This document shows, one piece after another, positions 46,678 to 55,481 of a stretch of DNA of 64,000 nt. Numbering within the stretch: position 1 is the first letter of the stretch; every line of letters begins with the position of its first letter. Source of the DNA: Pseudomonas azerbaijanoccidentalis (GTDB lineage: Bacteria; Pseudomonadota; Gammaproteobacteria; Pseudomonadales; Pseudomonadaceae); assembly GCF_019145495.1 (NCBI RefSeq), contig NZ_JAHSTU010000006.1:248001-312000 (forward strand). Reading direction: 5' to 3'. Made by a program: the position numbers and the translations under genes. Under the pieces are notes generated by a model. The model ran no database searches. It saw nothing but the letters and a program-made list of their open reading frames with translations, and had not been told where the DNA came from.

Positions 46678-46752
46678 AAAAAATCGCAGCCTGCGGCAGC
46701 TCCTACAGGGGCATCAGCGTCCAATCCGTAGGAATTGCCGCAGGCTGCGATC
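46678..46752. repeat. Family-B REP pair between trxC and parA
   Basis: Inverted ATCGCAGCCTGCGGCAGCTC / AATTGCCGCAGGCTGCGAT arms lie between convergent genes. One arm carries a change (GGAATTGCC), so the copy is slightly degenerate. Confidence 0.85.
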
Positions 46753-46762
46753 TCTTTGTTTC

Positions 46763-47533
46763 TCAGGCATTTTCCAGCAGGTTATGCAGCTCGACGAACT
46801 GCTGCGTCAGCTTGTGTCGTGGGTCGAGGTGGATCAGCGGCGTGTTGGCCTGATGGGACTCACGCATGCGCACCGAACTGGCCAGATACACCGGCAACAC
46901 CGGCAGGCCTTCGGCAATCAGCTCGTCGAGAATCTGCTGGGGCAGGCTGGCACGGGCCTGGAACTGGTTGACGACGATGCCTTCCACTTCCAATCCTTCG
47001 TTATGGTCTTCCTTCAATTCTTCGATTTCCGCCAGCAGGCCATACAGCGCCTGACGCGAGAAACTGTCGCAATCGAAGGGAATGAGCACACGATCAGCGG
47101 CAATCAACGCAGAAACCGCGTAGAAATTCAGCGCTGGCGGGGTGTCGAGGTAGATTCGATCATAATCTTCGCTCAGCTCCTCCAGTAATTTTCTGAGCTT
47201 GTTGATCTTGTGCTTGGCTTCGAGCTTGGGCTGCAGGTCCGCCAATTCCGCCGTGGCGGTGACAACGTGGAGGTTTTCGAACGGGGTTTCGTAGATGTCG
47301 ACCTGGTTTTTCTTGGAGAAAGGCCCTGAAGACAGGGTCTGCTTGAAGAAATCGGCAATCCCCATCGGAATGTCGCTACCGGTGAGGCCCGTCAGGTACT
47401 GAGTGGAGTTGGCTTGGGCATCGAGGTCCACCAACAGGGTGCGATAACCCTCACTGGCGCTGACTGCCGCCAAATTGCAGGCAATGCTGGATTTGCCTAC
47501 CCCACCTTTCTGATTGAACACCACGCGCCGCAT
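46763..47533 (-). CDS. ParA-family ATPase (orphan, PA5028-type)
   Basis: The 256-residue protein starts MRRVVFNQKGGVGKSSIACNL, a deviant Walker A. It continues with LLVDLDAQANSTQYLTG and IYLDTPPALNFYAVSAL (Walker B region). The start at 47533 has GGAGG seven bases upstream. No parB or parS-like site is next to it, so it is not the chromosome-partition ParA. Positioning of another cargo, or regulation, is possible. The gene diverges from the aryl polyene cluster. Confidence 0.85.
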   Translation of the reverse strand: MRRVVFNQKGGVGKSSIACNLAAVSASEGYRTLLVDLDAQANSTQYLTGLTGSDIPMGIADFFKQTLSSGPFSKKNQVDIYETPFENLHVVTATAELADLQPKLEAKHKINKLRKLLEELSEDYDRIYLDTPPALNFYAVSALIAADRVLIPFDCDSFSRQALYGLLAEIEELKEDHNEGLEVEGIVVNQFQARASLPQQILDELIAEGLPVLPVYLASSVRMRESHQANTPLIHLDPRHKLTQQFVELHNLLENA

Positions 47534-47886
47534 GTCAAAACCTCCGTGTATCAAAGAATGATCGAGTGTAGTGGTCGATGGTGTTGCTTCGCTAGCTCCC
47601 CGGCAAGGGACTACACAGTCAGTCGTCATCTCTGGCTTGAAACCGGGCAAACACCTCGTTAAATCGCCGCCAGAGCCGACAGACGGACTGATGAAAATGT
47701 GAATAATTGGCAGTCGTTCAGTTTTCGCGAACTAACCGGTACATCTCATTGAGCAAAATGTAACCAGCATTTGCTACACGTTCGTCGCACCGGGATAATG
47801 CGCACCACTCGGCGCCTCGCGCCACGTAGGGTGCGCCGTGCATTTGCGCCACTCACCGCGTCAAGGAAGCCCCAGGGGCGGGATGA
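47534..47886. promoter_or_regulatory. Divergent parA / aryl polyene cluster control region
   Basis: This 353-bp gap should carry the promoter of the pigment operon. Visible features are a TTCGCGAA palindrome at 47724-47731 and a bulged inverted repeat AGCAAAATG...CATTTGCT at 47752-47775. No regulator gene lies nearby. Promoter boxes were not assigned. Confidence 0.4.
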
Positions 47887-48612
47887 ATGTCTGTGATCAA
47901 TTTCAACATCGCCCAGTGGCGCGCGTGGGCCCCGGGGCTCGAAAGCGTGGACGACTGGCAGGCCTGGAGTCGACAACCCGTCGTACTGCCGGGCAGCGAT
48001 GCGGCCCCGGACGTCTCGTTTCTGCCGGCCATGCAGCGCCGACGTCTCAGCCGGCTGGCGCGGATGGCGTTCAGTGTCGGCTGGCCCTTGGCCGAGGGGC
48101 GTCAGGATTTGCCCTTGGTCTTTGTTTCCCGGCACGGCGAAACCCCGCGCACCTTCGACATTCTCAGCGAACTGGCCATAGAACAACCGCTGTCACCGAC
48201 CCAGTTCAGCCTGTCGGTGCACAACGCGATCATCGGCCTGTGGTCGATCATGCGCGGTGAAACCAGCGAGATGACCGCCCTTGCCGCAGCCGGCGACGGT
48301 CTGGAACACGGCATGCTGGAAGCCGCCGCGTTGTTGAATGAAGGCGCGCCGGCAGTGTTGCTGGTGGTGACGGAAGAACAACCGCCAAAAGCCTATTCGA
48401 CGTGGATCGATGACGTGCCATTTCCGTACGCCGTCGGCCTGTTGATCACGCCTGGCAATGACTGGCAGCTGTCCCTGAACAGCCCCTCGGATGCGTTGTC
48501 CAAAACTCGCTGGCCCCACGCGCTGAATCTGTTGCGAACGCTGCTGGGCCAGCAAACCACCTGCCAACATGCCTGGAAAAATCGTGTATGGACCTGGCAA
48601 CGCAACCCATGA
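47887..48612 (+). CDS. Beta-ketoacyl synthase-like chain length factor of the APE cluster
   Basis: The 241-residue protein (MSVINFNIAQWRAWAPGLES...) matches the short ketoacyl-synthase-like family (ApeC type) that opens aryl polyene clusters. It has the FSLSVHNAIIGLWSIM strand-turn region but no TAC active-site cysteine. It is about half the length of a true ketosynthase. In the E. coli system such a protein pairs with a ketosynthase as chain length factor. Another ATG lies four bases upstream in a different frame. It is the first gene of the operon and overlaps the next by four bases. Confidence 0.75.
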   Translation: MSVINFNIAQWRAWAPGLESVDDWQAWSRQPVVLPGSDAAPDVSFLPAMQRRRLSRLARMAFSVGWPLAEGRQDLPLVFVSRHGETPRTFDILSELAIEQPLSPTQFSLSVHNAIIGLWSIMRGETSEMTALAAAGDGLEHGMLEAAALLNEGAPAVLLVVTEEQPPKAYSTWIDDVPFPYAVGLLITPGNDWQLSLNSPSDALSKTRWPHALNLLRTLLGQQTTCQHAWKNRVWTWQRNP

Positions 48613-49397
48613 CCGAGAAAAACCGCGACGCCTACTATTGGCGTCTGCTGGCTACCGCTGCAAGCTTCACCCTCTTCGGGCTGGGCGGGTTGTGCCTGCG
48701 CCTGATTGTTTTCCCATTGCTCGGCTGCCTGCCGGGTGATGCCCGGACTCACCGCCTGCGCGCGCGGCACATGGTGAGCCGCTGTTTCTGGTTTTTCGTG
48801 CAGTTCATGGCCCGCGTCGGCGTGTTGACCTATGACATTCAGGGTGCAGAAAAGCTCGGACGCCCAGGGCAGATGATTATTGCCAATCATCCCTCGCTGA
48901 TCGACGTGGTGTTCCTGATCGGCCTGGTGCGGCACGCCAACTGTGTGGTCAAGCAAAGCCTCTGGGAAAATCCCTTCACGCGCGGTCCGCTGCGGCGCAC
49001 CGAATACATCAGCAACGATGGCAGCATGGACATGCTCGATGCCGCTGCCGACGCCCTGAAAGAAGGTCAAACCCTGATCATCTTTCCCGAGGGCACCCGT
49101 ACCCAGCCGGGTCAGGCGCCGGCCTTTCATCGGGGGGGAGCGGCAATTGCCGTGCGGGGTGCGAAAATCCTCACCCCCGTGGTGATCAAGGTCAACCCGA
49201 CGACTTTGACCAAGGCGGAGCCCTGGTATCGGATCCCAAAGCGTCGCGTGCACTTCAGTTTCCGCGTTGGGGCCGATATAGACCCACAGGCCTTTGCTGC
49301 GTTAGGCCCGGCCCCTCAGGCCTCGCGCAAGCTCAATGATTACCTACATTCTTACTTTATTAAGGAGCTCGCCGAAGATGAGCGATCTGCACCGTGA
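48609..49397 (+). CDS. Lysophospholipid-type acyltransferase (PlsC family) of the APE cluster
   Basis: The 262-residue membrane-bound enzyme has an N-terminal hydrophobic helix, then IIANHPSLIDVVFLIG (the HX4D catalytic motif) and IIFPEGTRTQPG (substrate motif). The ATG at 48609 overlaps the previous stop (ATGA); an ATG at 48588 would add seven residues. It probably transfers an acyl or aryl-polyenoyl chain from ACP to a glycerol-type acceptor. Acceptor identity is unknown. Confidence 0.85.
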   Translation: MTEKNRDAYYWRLLATAASFTLFGLGGLCLRLIVFPLLGCLPGDARTHRLRARHMVSRCFWFFVQFMARVGVLTYDIQGAEKLGRPGQMIIANHPSLIDVVFLIGLVRHANCVVKQSLWENPFTRGPLRRTEYISNDGSMDMLDAAADALKEGQTLIIFPEGTRTQPGQAPAFHRGGAAIAVRGAKILTPVVIKVNPTTLTKAEPWYRIPKRRVHFSFRVGADIDPQAFAALGPAPQASRKLNDYLHSYFIKELAEDERSAP

Positions 49398-49638
49398 TAT
49401 CAAAATGCTTATCATCGACGCCCTCGGCCTTGAAGACATTAGTGTCGACGACATCGGCGATGACCAGACGCTGTTCGGCGAAGGCCTGGGCCTGGACTCC
49501 GTAGACGCTCTGGAACTCGGCCTGGCCATCCAGAAAAAGTACGGCATCAAAATCGATGCCGACGCCAAGGACACGCGCAATCACTTCAGCAACGTGGCGA
49601 GCCTTGCGGCGTTCGTCACCGCAAAACAGGCAGCTTGA
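49378..49638 (+). CDS. Acyl carrier protein 1 of the APE cluster
   Basis: This 86-residue acidic four-helix protein has GEGLGLDSVDALELGLAI, with the phosphopantetheine serine in LDSVD. AAGGAG lies ten bases upstream. It overlaps the acyltransferase gene by 20 bases. It corresponds to one of the paired ACPs (ApeE/ApeF) of aryl polyene clusters. Confidence 0.9.
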   Translation: MSDLHRDIKMLIIDALGLEDISVDDIGDDQTLFGEGLGLDSVDALELGLAIQKKYGIKIDADAKDTRNHFSNVASLAAFVTAKQAA

Positions 49639-49647
49639 GACCGGACC

Positions 49648-49902
49648 ATGCAAACTCGTGACGACATTTTCAACACCCTGCGCGATGCCTTGGTCGAGCT
49701 GTTTGAACTGGACCCCGAGCGCGTCAGCCTCGAATCCAATCTGTATCAGGACCTGGAAATCGACAGCATTGACGCGGTCGACCTGATCGACCACATCAAA
49801 CGCCAGACCGGCAAGAAAATCGCCGCCGAAGAATTCAAATCGGTGCGTACCGTCAGCGACGTCGTCGAGGCGGTCTACCGTCTGGTTCAACCGGCCGCAT
49901 GA
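49648..49902 (+). CDS. Acyl carrier protein 2 of the APE cluster
   Basis: The 84-residue acyl carrier protein has LYQDLEIDSIDAVDLIDHI, with serine in IDSID as the attachment site. It differs strongly from the first ACP, so the two probably serve different steps (starter loading versus elongation). It overlaps the next gene by four bases. Confidence 0.9.
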   Translation: MQTRDDIFNTLRDALVELFELDPERVSLESNLYQDLEIDSIDAVDLIDHIKRQTGKKIAAEEFKSVRTVSDVVEAVYRLVQPAA

Positions 49903-50444
49903 GCCGATTGATCGGCCTTGGCCTGCTGCTGGCGGGCCTGCTGTACCCCTTTGCGGTGTATTTCGGCATGGAGCACTTCGCGCCGTGGCAGTTTGGGCTG
50001 CTGCTGGGCAGTCTGTGGCTGGCTCGCGCGGTGAGCGGCCGCCATAAACCCGGCAGCCTGTGGATGGCCTCGGCAGCCATCGTGTTTTGCCTGCTGCTGG
50101 CACTGTTCGACAGCCCGGCGCTGCTGCGCTGGTATCCGGTGCTGATCAGCGCTTTCATGCTCGCGCTGTTCGGGTTGAGCCTGAAATACGGCCCGCCAAT
50201 GGTCGAACGACTGGCCCGCCTGCGCGAACCGTACCTGCCCGCCAAAGCCATTCGCTATACCCGCCAGGTGACTATCGCCTGGAGTGTGTTTTTTCTCTGC
50301 AACGGTTTGTGCGCCGCCGCCCTGACGCTGTGGGCGCCGCTGAGCTGGTGGATGTTGTACACCGGCCTGATTTCCTACGGATTGATAGGCCTGATGTTTG
50401 CCATTGAATGGCTGATACGACAACGGGTACGAGGCCACCCATGA
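49899..50444 (+). CDS. COG4648-like inner-membrane protein of the APE cluster
   Basis: The 181-residue protein has five or six hydrophobic helices, beginning LIGLGLLLAGLLYPFAVYFGME. It matches the small membrane protein found beside the ACP and ligase genes of aryl polyene clusters. No catalytic motif is visible. Its start and stop both overlap neighbours by four bases. Confidence 0.7.
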   Translation: MSRLIGLGLLLAGLLYPFAVYFGMEHFAPWQFGLLLGSLWLARAVSGRHKPGSLWMASAAIVFCLLLALFDSPALLRWYPVLISAFMLALFGLSLKYGPPMVERLARLREPYLPAKAIRYTRQVTIAWSVFFLCNGLCAAALTLWAPLSWWMLYTGLISYGLIGLMFAIEWLIRQRVRGHP

Positions 50445-52120
50445 ATTGGATAAAACTTGAGCAGTTGCTGCTCAAGGCCGAGCCGGAGCGTGCCGTAACG
50501 GCCGACCCGCAACTCGATCACGCACACCTGTGCGCACAGGCCCTGAGCCTGGCCGCCGGCCTGCAAGCCCAAGGCGTGCAGCGCATGGCCGTGCACCTTG
50601 AAGACGCCGCCGAGCTGGCGATTGCCCTGCTGGGTGCCTGGCGTGCCGGGGTCAGCGTGCTACTGCCGGCCGACCTGCAACCACAAACCCGTCAACGCTG
50701 GTCGAATGACGTGGACGTGTGGATGACCGATCAGCCCGACGATGCGCACCTGAGCGATTACCGGCAATCACCGCTCAATGCTGCGGCACTGGATCTCGAT
50801 CAATGTCGGCTGAGCCTGTGCACGTCCGGGTCCAGCGGTGAGCCCAAGCGCATCGAAAAATCCTTGCGGCAACTGGCCAATGAGGTCGAAGCCCTGGAAC
50901 AGCTGTGGGGTGCGGATCTTGGCCCGGCCTGGATCATCGGCAGCGTTGCCACGCAACACATCTACGGTCTGCTGTTTCGAGTGCTGTGGCCGCTGTGCGC
51001 CGGACGCCCGTTCTTGCGCAGGCAATTGGCTTTCCCGGAAGACCTGCAACGCGCCAGTCGCGAGCATCCGGCCTTTGCCTGGGTCGCCAGCCCGGCGCTG
51101 CTCAAGCGCATGGGCGATAACCTCGATTGGCCTTCATTGAGCGCAGTGCGCCGGGTGTTTTCGTCCGGAGGCGCGTTGCCGACCGAGGCGGCCCAGAGCC
51201 TGCACCAACGCTTGCATCAGTGGCCGACGGAAATTTTCGGAAGCTCGGAAACTGGCGGCATCGCCTGGCGCCAAGGACTGGCACTCTGGCAGCCGTTTGC
51301 AGATGTCAAACTGAGCCAGGACGATGACGGCGCACTGCTCATCGCCTCACCCTACTTGCCCACCGGGCACGTCGAGCACACTGCGGATGCCGCGCGAATC
51401 GCCAGTGATGGCCGCTTCGAACTGCTGGGTCGACTGGACCGCATCGTCAAACTGGAAGAGAAACGCATCTCGCTGCCGATGCTGGAGCAGGCACTCGTGG
51501 CCCACGCCTGGGTGGCCGAAGCACGGCTTGGCGTCGTCCAGGAAAACCGCGCCTCGCTGGGGGCGCTAGTGGTTCTGACAGAGGCGGGTCTGCATGCCTT
51601 GCGCAATCAAGGTCGACGCACGCTCACCGCGCAGTTGCGCCAACACTTGAGCGAGCATTGCGAAGCGCTGGCCCTGCCACGACGCTGGCGCTTGTTGCGG
51701 CAAATGCCGGTGAACAGCCAAGGCAAACTGCCCCAGACCACAGTCGAAGCCTTGCTGCTGGCACCACGCCCCAAGGCCCCGGAAGTATTGGAGCAGTCCG
51801 AAACCGCGGGCGAATGGAGCCTGCAACTCGCCGTGCCGCCGGACCTTGCCTACTTCAGCGGCCACTTCCCCACCGCACCGGTACTGCCCGGGGTGGTGCA
51901 GGTGGAATGGGCGCTGAACCTGGGCCAGCAATTGATGAACCTGCCGAAGAAATTCGCCGGCATGGAAGTGCTGAAGTTCCAGCAACTGGTGCGTCCAGGC
52001 GATGAAGTCCAATTGCACCTGCGCTTCGACCCGGTGCGCAACAAGCTGTATTTCGCCTATCGCAATGAAACCGCAACGTGCTCCAGTGGGCGGATTTTGC
52101 TGGAGGCGAACGGTGAGTAA
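50441..52120 (+). CDS. Acyl-ACP synthetase fused to a hotdog dehydratase-like domain
   Basis: The 559-residue protein joins two enzymes. Residues 1 to about 440 form an adenylating ligase with the P-loop-like LCTSGSSGEPKRIEKS and FGSSETGGIAWR, and with the GRLDRIVKLEEKRIS hinge. The last 100 residues are a FabZ/ApeI-like hotdog domain with DLAYFSGHFPTAPVLPGVVQVEWA. The ligase probably loads the aryl starter on an ACP, and the hotdog part removes water from 3-hydroxyacyl-ACP. In E. coli these are separate proteins (ApeH and ApeI). Start overlaps the previous gene (ATGA). Confidence 0.87.
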   Translation: MNWIKLEQLLLKAEPERAVTADPQLDHAHLCAQALSLAAGLQAQGVQRMAVHLEDAAELAIALLGAWRAGVSVLLPADLQPQTRQRWSNDVDVWMTDQPDDAHLSDYRQSPLNAAALDLDQCRLSLCTSGSSGEPKRIEKSLRQLANEVEALEQLWGADLGPAWIIGSVATQHIYGLLFRVLWPLCAGRPFLRRQLAFPEDLQRASREHPAFAWVASPALLKRMGDNLDWPSLSAVRRVFSSGGALPTEAAQSLHQRLHQWPTEIFGSSETGGIAWRQGLALWQPFADVKLSQDDDGALLIASPYLPTGHVEHTADAARIASDGRFELLGRLDRIVKLEEKRISLPMLEQALVAHAWVAEARLGVVQENRASLGALVVLTEAGLHALRNQGRRTLTAQLRQHLSEHCEALALPRRWRLLRQMPVNSQGKLPQTTVEALLLAPRPKAPEVLEQSETAGEWSLQLAVPPDLAYFSGHFPTAPVLPGVVQVEWALNLGQQLMNLPKKFAGMEVLKFQQLVRPGDEVQLHLRFDPVRNKLYFAYRNETATCSSGRILLEANGE

Positions 52121-52131
52121 GTCAGGATTTT

Positions 52132-52264
52132 TTGTAGCAACTGCCGAAGGCCGCGTCCGAGCGCGAAGCGCTCGCCTGTGGAGCACCACGACTCTCCTGA
52201 AGGAACCCGATTGCCGGGTGACGACCGCTTCGCGGCCGAACGCAGGCTTCGCCAGCTGCTACAA
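52132..52264. repeat. Family-C inverted repeat inside the APE operon
   Basis: TTGTAGCAACTGCCGAAGGC at the left is mirrored by GCTTCGCCAGCTGCTACAA at the right. The centre contains a further GAGCGCGAAGCGCTC palindrome. It fills the largest gap in an otherwise overlapping operon and is related to the copy at 22857-22991. Confidence 0.8.
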
Positions 52265-52283
52265 GGGCGAGGTGTGAGTCAAT

Positions 52284-53018
52284 ATGCATAGCCCCTGCGC
52301 AATCATCCCCGTCTACAACCATGAAACCGCGATCACCACCGTGGTCGATGCCCTGATCGCCTGTAACCTGCCGTGCATTCTGGTGGACGATGCCAGCAGC
52401 CCGGCGTGTGCCAGGGTCCTCGACCGCCTGGCCCAGCGTGACATGGTTTACCTGATTCGCCTCGCCGCCAACCAGGGCAAGGGCGGGGCGGTGATGACAG
52501 GCCTGCGTGAAGCCTCGCGCCTGGGTTTCAGCCATGCCTTGCAGGTGGATGCCGACGGTCAGCATGACTTGCAAGACGTGCAACGGTTTATCGAACGGTC
52601 ACGCAACCATCCCCACGCGGTGATCTGCGGTTACCCGCAATACGATGAAAGCGTGCCCAAAGGTCGCCTGTACGCCCGCTACCTGACCCACGTCATGGTC
52701 TGGATCAACACCCTGTCGCTGCAGATTCGCGACTCCATGTGCGGCTTCCGTGTCTACCCGTTGCCGCCGGTCCTGGCATTGATCGACACCGCGAAAATCG
52801 GCAAGCGTATGGATTTCGACTCGGACATTCTGGTGCGCCTGGCCTGGCGCAATCAGCCGATGCAGTGGCTGCAAACCAAAGTCCACTATCCGCTGGACGG
52901 TGTTTCGCATTTCCGCATGTTCCACGACAACGTGCTGATTTCGAGCATGCACACCCGGCTGTTCTTCGGCATGTTGTTGCGCTCTCCGATGATCCTCTGG
53001 CGACGGTGGCGAGCATGA
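52284..53018 (+). CDS. Family 2 glycosyltransferase of the APE cluster
   Basis: The 244-residue GT-A enzyme begins CAIIPVYNHETAITTVVDAL and has LVDDASS, NQGKGGAVMTGL, VDADGQHD (the DxD-type metal site) and a C-terminal amphipathic, hydrophobic end (LFFGMLLRSPMILWRRW). In the E. coli cluster the matching activity is fused to an acyltransferase; here it is separate, with the acyltransferase next. It may glycosylate the pigment or its lipid anchor. Confidence 0.87.
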   Translation: MHSPCAIIPVYNHETAITTVVDALIACNLPCILVDDASSPACARVLDRLAQRDMVYLIRLAANQGKGGAVMTGLREASRLGFSHALQVDADGQHDLQDVQRFIERSRNHPHAVICGYPQYDESVPKGRLYARYLTHVMVWINTLSLQIRDSMCGFRVYPLPPVLALIDTAKIGKRMDFDSDILVRLAWRNQPMQWLQTKVHYPLDGVSHFRMFHDNVLISSMHTRLFFGMLLRSPMILWRRWRA

Positions 53019-53956
53019 GTACAGAAAAACAACACTGGGCCGACCGCGAGGAACGCGGCAGCTTCTGGCTGATGAAATTCACCGCCCTCGCCGCCAAAGT
53101 ACTCGGTCGCCGACTGTTGAGCCCGTTGCTGTACGGCATCGTCTTGTACTTCTTCCTGTTTGGCCGCAGCGCCCGCCTGAGCGCCTGGCAGTTCCAGCAG
53201 CGTTTGGCCGACTGGAGCGGCCGCAACGAATTGCGCCCGACCCATTGGCGCGTGTTCGGCCAGTTCATGGCGTTCGCCGATTCCATGCTCGATAAGCTCG
53301 ACGTGTGGAACGGCAAGCTGAGTATCGAGCAGATCGAAATCATCGACCCGGCACTGCTGCGAAATCAGCTGCGCGGTACACGTGGACAGATGCTGGTCGG
53401 GGCGCACCTGGGCAATCTCGAAGTCTGTCGCGCACTCGCGGAAATCGGCGAAAAGGTCACCATGAATGTGCTGGTGCACACCAAGCACGCTGAGCAATTC
53501 AACCGTTTGCTGGGCGAGGCCGGTGCGACTAATCTGCGCCTGATCCAGGTCAGCGAACTGGACCCGGTGATCATGCTGCAACTGCACGACCGCCTGGAAC
53601 GCGGCGAGTGGCTGGCGATTGCCGGCGACCGCGTGCCGCTGCATGGCGGGCGTAGCGTAACCGTGGATTTCCTCGGTTACCCGGCCGCGTTTCCCCAAGG
53701 GCCATGGCTGCTGGCCGGCCTGCTGAAATGCCCGGTCAACTTACTGCTGTGCCTGAAGAAGCCCGACGGTGACTATCGCCTGACCATTGAACCGTTCGCG
53801 GGCTCGATAACGTGGAAGCGCAGCGACCGTGAGCAGGTCATTCATCAGTGGGCCTCCCGCTACGCCGAGCGCCTGAGTCACTATTGCCTCGACGCGCCTC
53901 AACAATGGTTCAACTTTTACCCTTTCTGGAAGACCGATGACGACGCCCACGCTTGA
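53015..53956 (+). CDS. LpxL/HtrB-type acyltransferase of the APE cluster
   Basis: The 313-residue protein has a membrane helix (LLSPLLYGIVLYFFLFG), then FQQRLADWSGR and the catalytic GAHLGNLEVCRALAE (HX4E). IAGDRVPLHGGRSVTVDFLG and FPQGPWLLAGLLKCPV complete the lipid A acyltransferase fold. It overlaps the glycosyltransferase gene by four bases and the lyase gene by twenty. A role in attaching the polyene chain to its sugar-lipid scaffold is inferred. Confidence 0.87.
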   Translation: MSTEKQHWADREERGSFWLMKFTALAAKVLGRRLLSPLLYGIVLYFFLFGRSARLSAWQFQQRLADWSGRNELRPTHWRVFGQFMAFADSMLDKLDVWNGKLSIEQIEIIDPALLRNQLRGTRGQMLVGAHLGNLEVCRALAEIGEKVTMNVLVHTKHAEQFNRLLGEAGATNLRLIQVSELDPVIMLQLHDRLERGEWLAIAGDRVPLHGGRSVTVDFLGYPAAFPQGPWLLAGLLKCPVNLLLCLKKPDGDYRLTIEPFAGSITWKRSDREQVIHQWASRYAERLSHYCLDAPQQWFNFYPFWKTDDDAHA

Positions 53957-55481
53957 GCCGGTAACCTTCGGCGAACTCCCTTTGCGTATCGAAGACGTGC
54001 TGGCCCTGGCCAACCGTCAGGCACCGACGCAGCTGCAGGACGATACCGCGTATCGCGAGCGCATCGCCAAGGGCGCACGGTTCCTCGACTCCCTGCTGGA
54101 CAAGGAAGGCGTGATCTACGGCGTGACCACCGGTTACGGCGATTCCTGCGTGGTGGCAGTGCCGCTGCATCACGTCGAAGCGTTGCCGCAGCACCTGTAC
54201 ACGTTCCATGGTTGCGGGCTGGGCAAACTGCTCGACGCTCAGGCCACCCGTGCGGTGCTGGCGGCGCGGTTACAGTCGCTGTGCCACGGCGTTTCCGGGG
54301 TGCGCGTGGAACTGCTGGAACGCCTGCAAGCGTTTCTTGAGCACGACATCCTGCCGCTGATTCCGGAAGAAGGCTCAGTCGGCGCCAGCGGCGATTTGAC
54401 GCCGCTGTCCTACGTCGCTGCCACCCTGTCCGGCGAACGCGAAGTGATGTTCCGTGGCGAACGTCGACAAGCCGCCGATGTGCATCGCGAACTCGGCTGG
54501 CAGCCGTTGGTGCTGCGTCCGAAAGAAGCCCTAGCGTTGATGAACGGCACCGCGGTGATGACGGGCCTCGCCTGTCTGGCATTCGCCCGCGCCGATTACC
54601 TGCTGCAACTGGCCACGCGCATCACTGCGTTAAACGTGGTCGCGCTGCAAGGCAACCCGGAGCATTTCGACGAGCGCTTGTTCGCCGCCAAACCGCATCC
54701 GGGGCAGATGCAGGTCGCCGCGTGGCTGCGCAAGGATCTGGCGATCGACGCGCCGACCGCGCCGCTGCATCGCCTGCAAGACCGCTATTCCCTGCGTTGT
54801 GCGCCTCACGTCCTCGGCGTGCTGGCCGACAGCCTCAACTGGCTGCGTTCGTTCATCGAGATCGAGCTCAACAGCGCCAACGACAACCCGATCATCGACG
54901 CCGAAGCCGAGCGGGTTTTGCACGGCGGGCACTTCTACGGCGGCCACATCGCGTTCGCCATGGACAGCCTGAAAAACCTCGTGGCCAACGTCGCCGATCT
55001 GCTGGATCGGCAACTCGCCTTGCTGGTGGATGAGCGCTACAACCATGGCTTGCCGAGTAACCTGTCCGGCGCCACGGCTGATCGGGCGATGCTTAATCAC
55101 GGCTTCAAGGCCGTGCAGATCGGCACCAGTGCCTGGACCGCCGAAGCGCTGAAAAACACCATGCCGGCCAGCGTGTTCTCGCGCTCCACCGAGTGCCACA
55201 ACCAGGACAAGGTGAGCATGGGCACCATCGCCGCCCGCGATGCGATCCGTGTGCTGGAGCTGACCGAACAAGTCGCCGCCGCCACGCTGCTCGCCGCCAA
55301 CCAAGGCGTATGGCTGCGCGGTCAGGCCGAAGACGCGCGACCACTGCCGCCAGCGCTCGCGGCCATGCATGAAGCGTTGGGCAAAGATTTCCCGCCGGTC
55401 ATCGAAGACCGCGCGCTGGAAGGCGAATTGCGCCTGTGTCTGCAACGCATCGCCGCACAACACTGGAGGCTGCATGCGTAG
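53937..55481 (+). CDS. Aromatic amino acid ammonia-lyase (HAL/TAL family)
   Basis: The 514-residue enzyme carries the self-forming MIO cofactor triad A150-S151-G152 in SVGASGDLTPLSY. It has the catalytic-tyrosine region IYGVTTGYGD (near 60), FIEIELNSANDNPI and SVFSRSTECHNQDKVSMGT. The substrate-selectivity pair is F90-H91, whereas histidine lyases have SH and the Rhodobacter tyrosine lyase HL by my alignment. In pigment clusters of this type it most likely makes 4-coumarate or cinnamate as starter. Tyrosine, phenylalanine and histidine cannot be distinguished with certainty. Confidence 0.88.
   Translation: MTTPTLEPVTFGELPLRIEDVLALANRQAPTQLQDDTAYRERIAKGARFLDSLLDKEGVIYGVTTGYGDSCVVAVPLHHVEALPQHLYTFHGCGLGKLLDAQATRAVLAARLQSLCHGVSGVRVELLERLQAFLEHDILPLIPEEGSVGASGDLTPLSYVAATLSGEREVMFRGERRQAADVHRELGWQPLVLRPKEALALMNGTAVMTGLACLAFARADYLLQLATRITALNVVALQGNPEHFDERLFAAKPHPGQMQVAAWLRKDLAIDAPTAPLHRLQDRYSLRCAPHVLGVLADSLNWLRSFIEIELNSANDNPIIDAEAERVLHGGHFYGGHIAFAMDSLKNLVANVADLLDRQLALLVDERYNHGLPSNLSGATADRAMLNHGFKAVQIGTSAWTAEALKNTMPASVFSRSTECHNQDKVSMGTIAARDAIRVLELTEQVAAATLLAANQGVWLRGQAEDARPLPPALAAMHEALGKDFPPVIEDRALEGELRLCLQRIAAQHWRLHA

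Noticed and set aside
52002..52277. Open frame running from the ligase gene through the family-C repeat
   Set aside because: It is out of frame with the ligase and its C-terminal half is repeat sequence.
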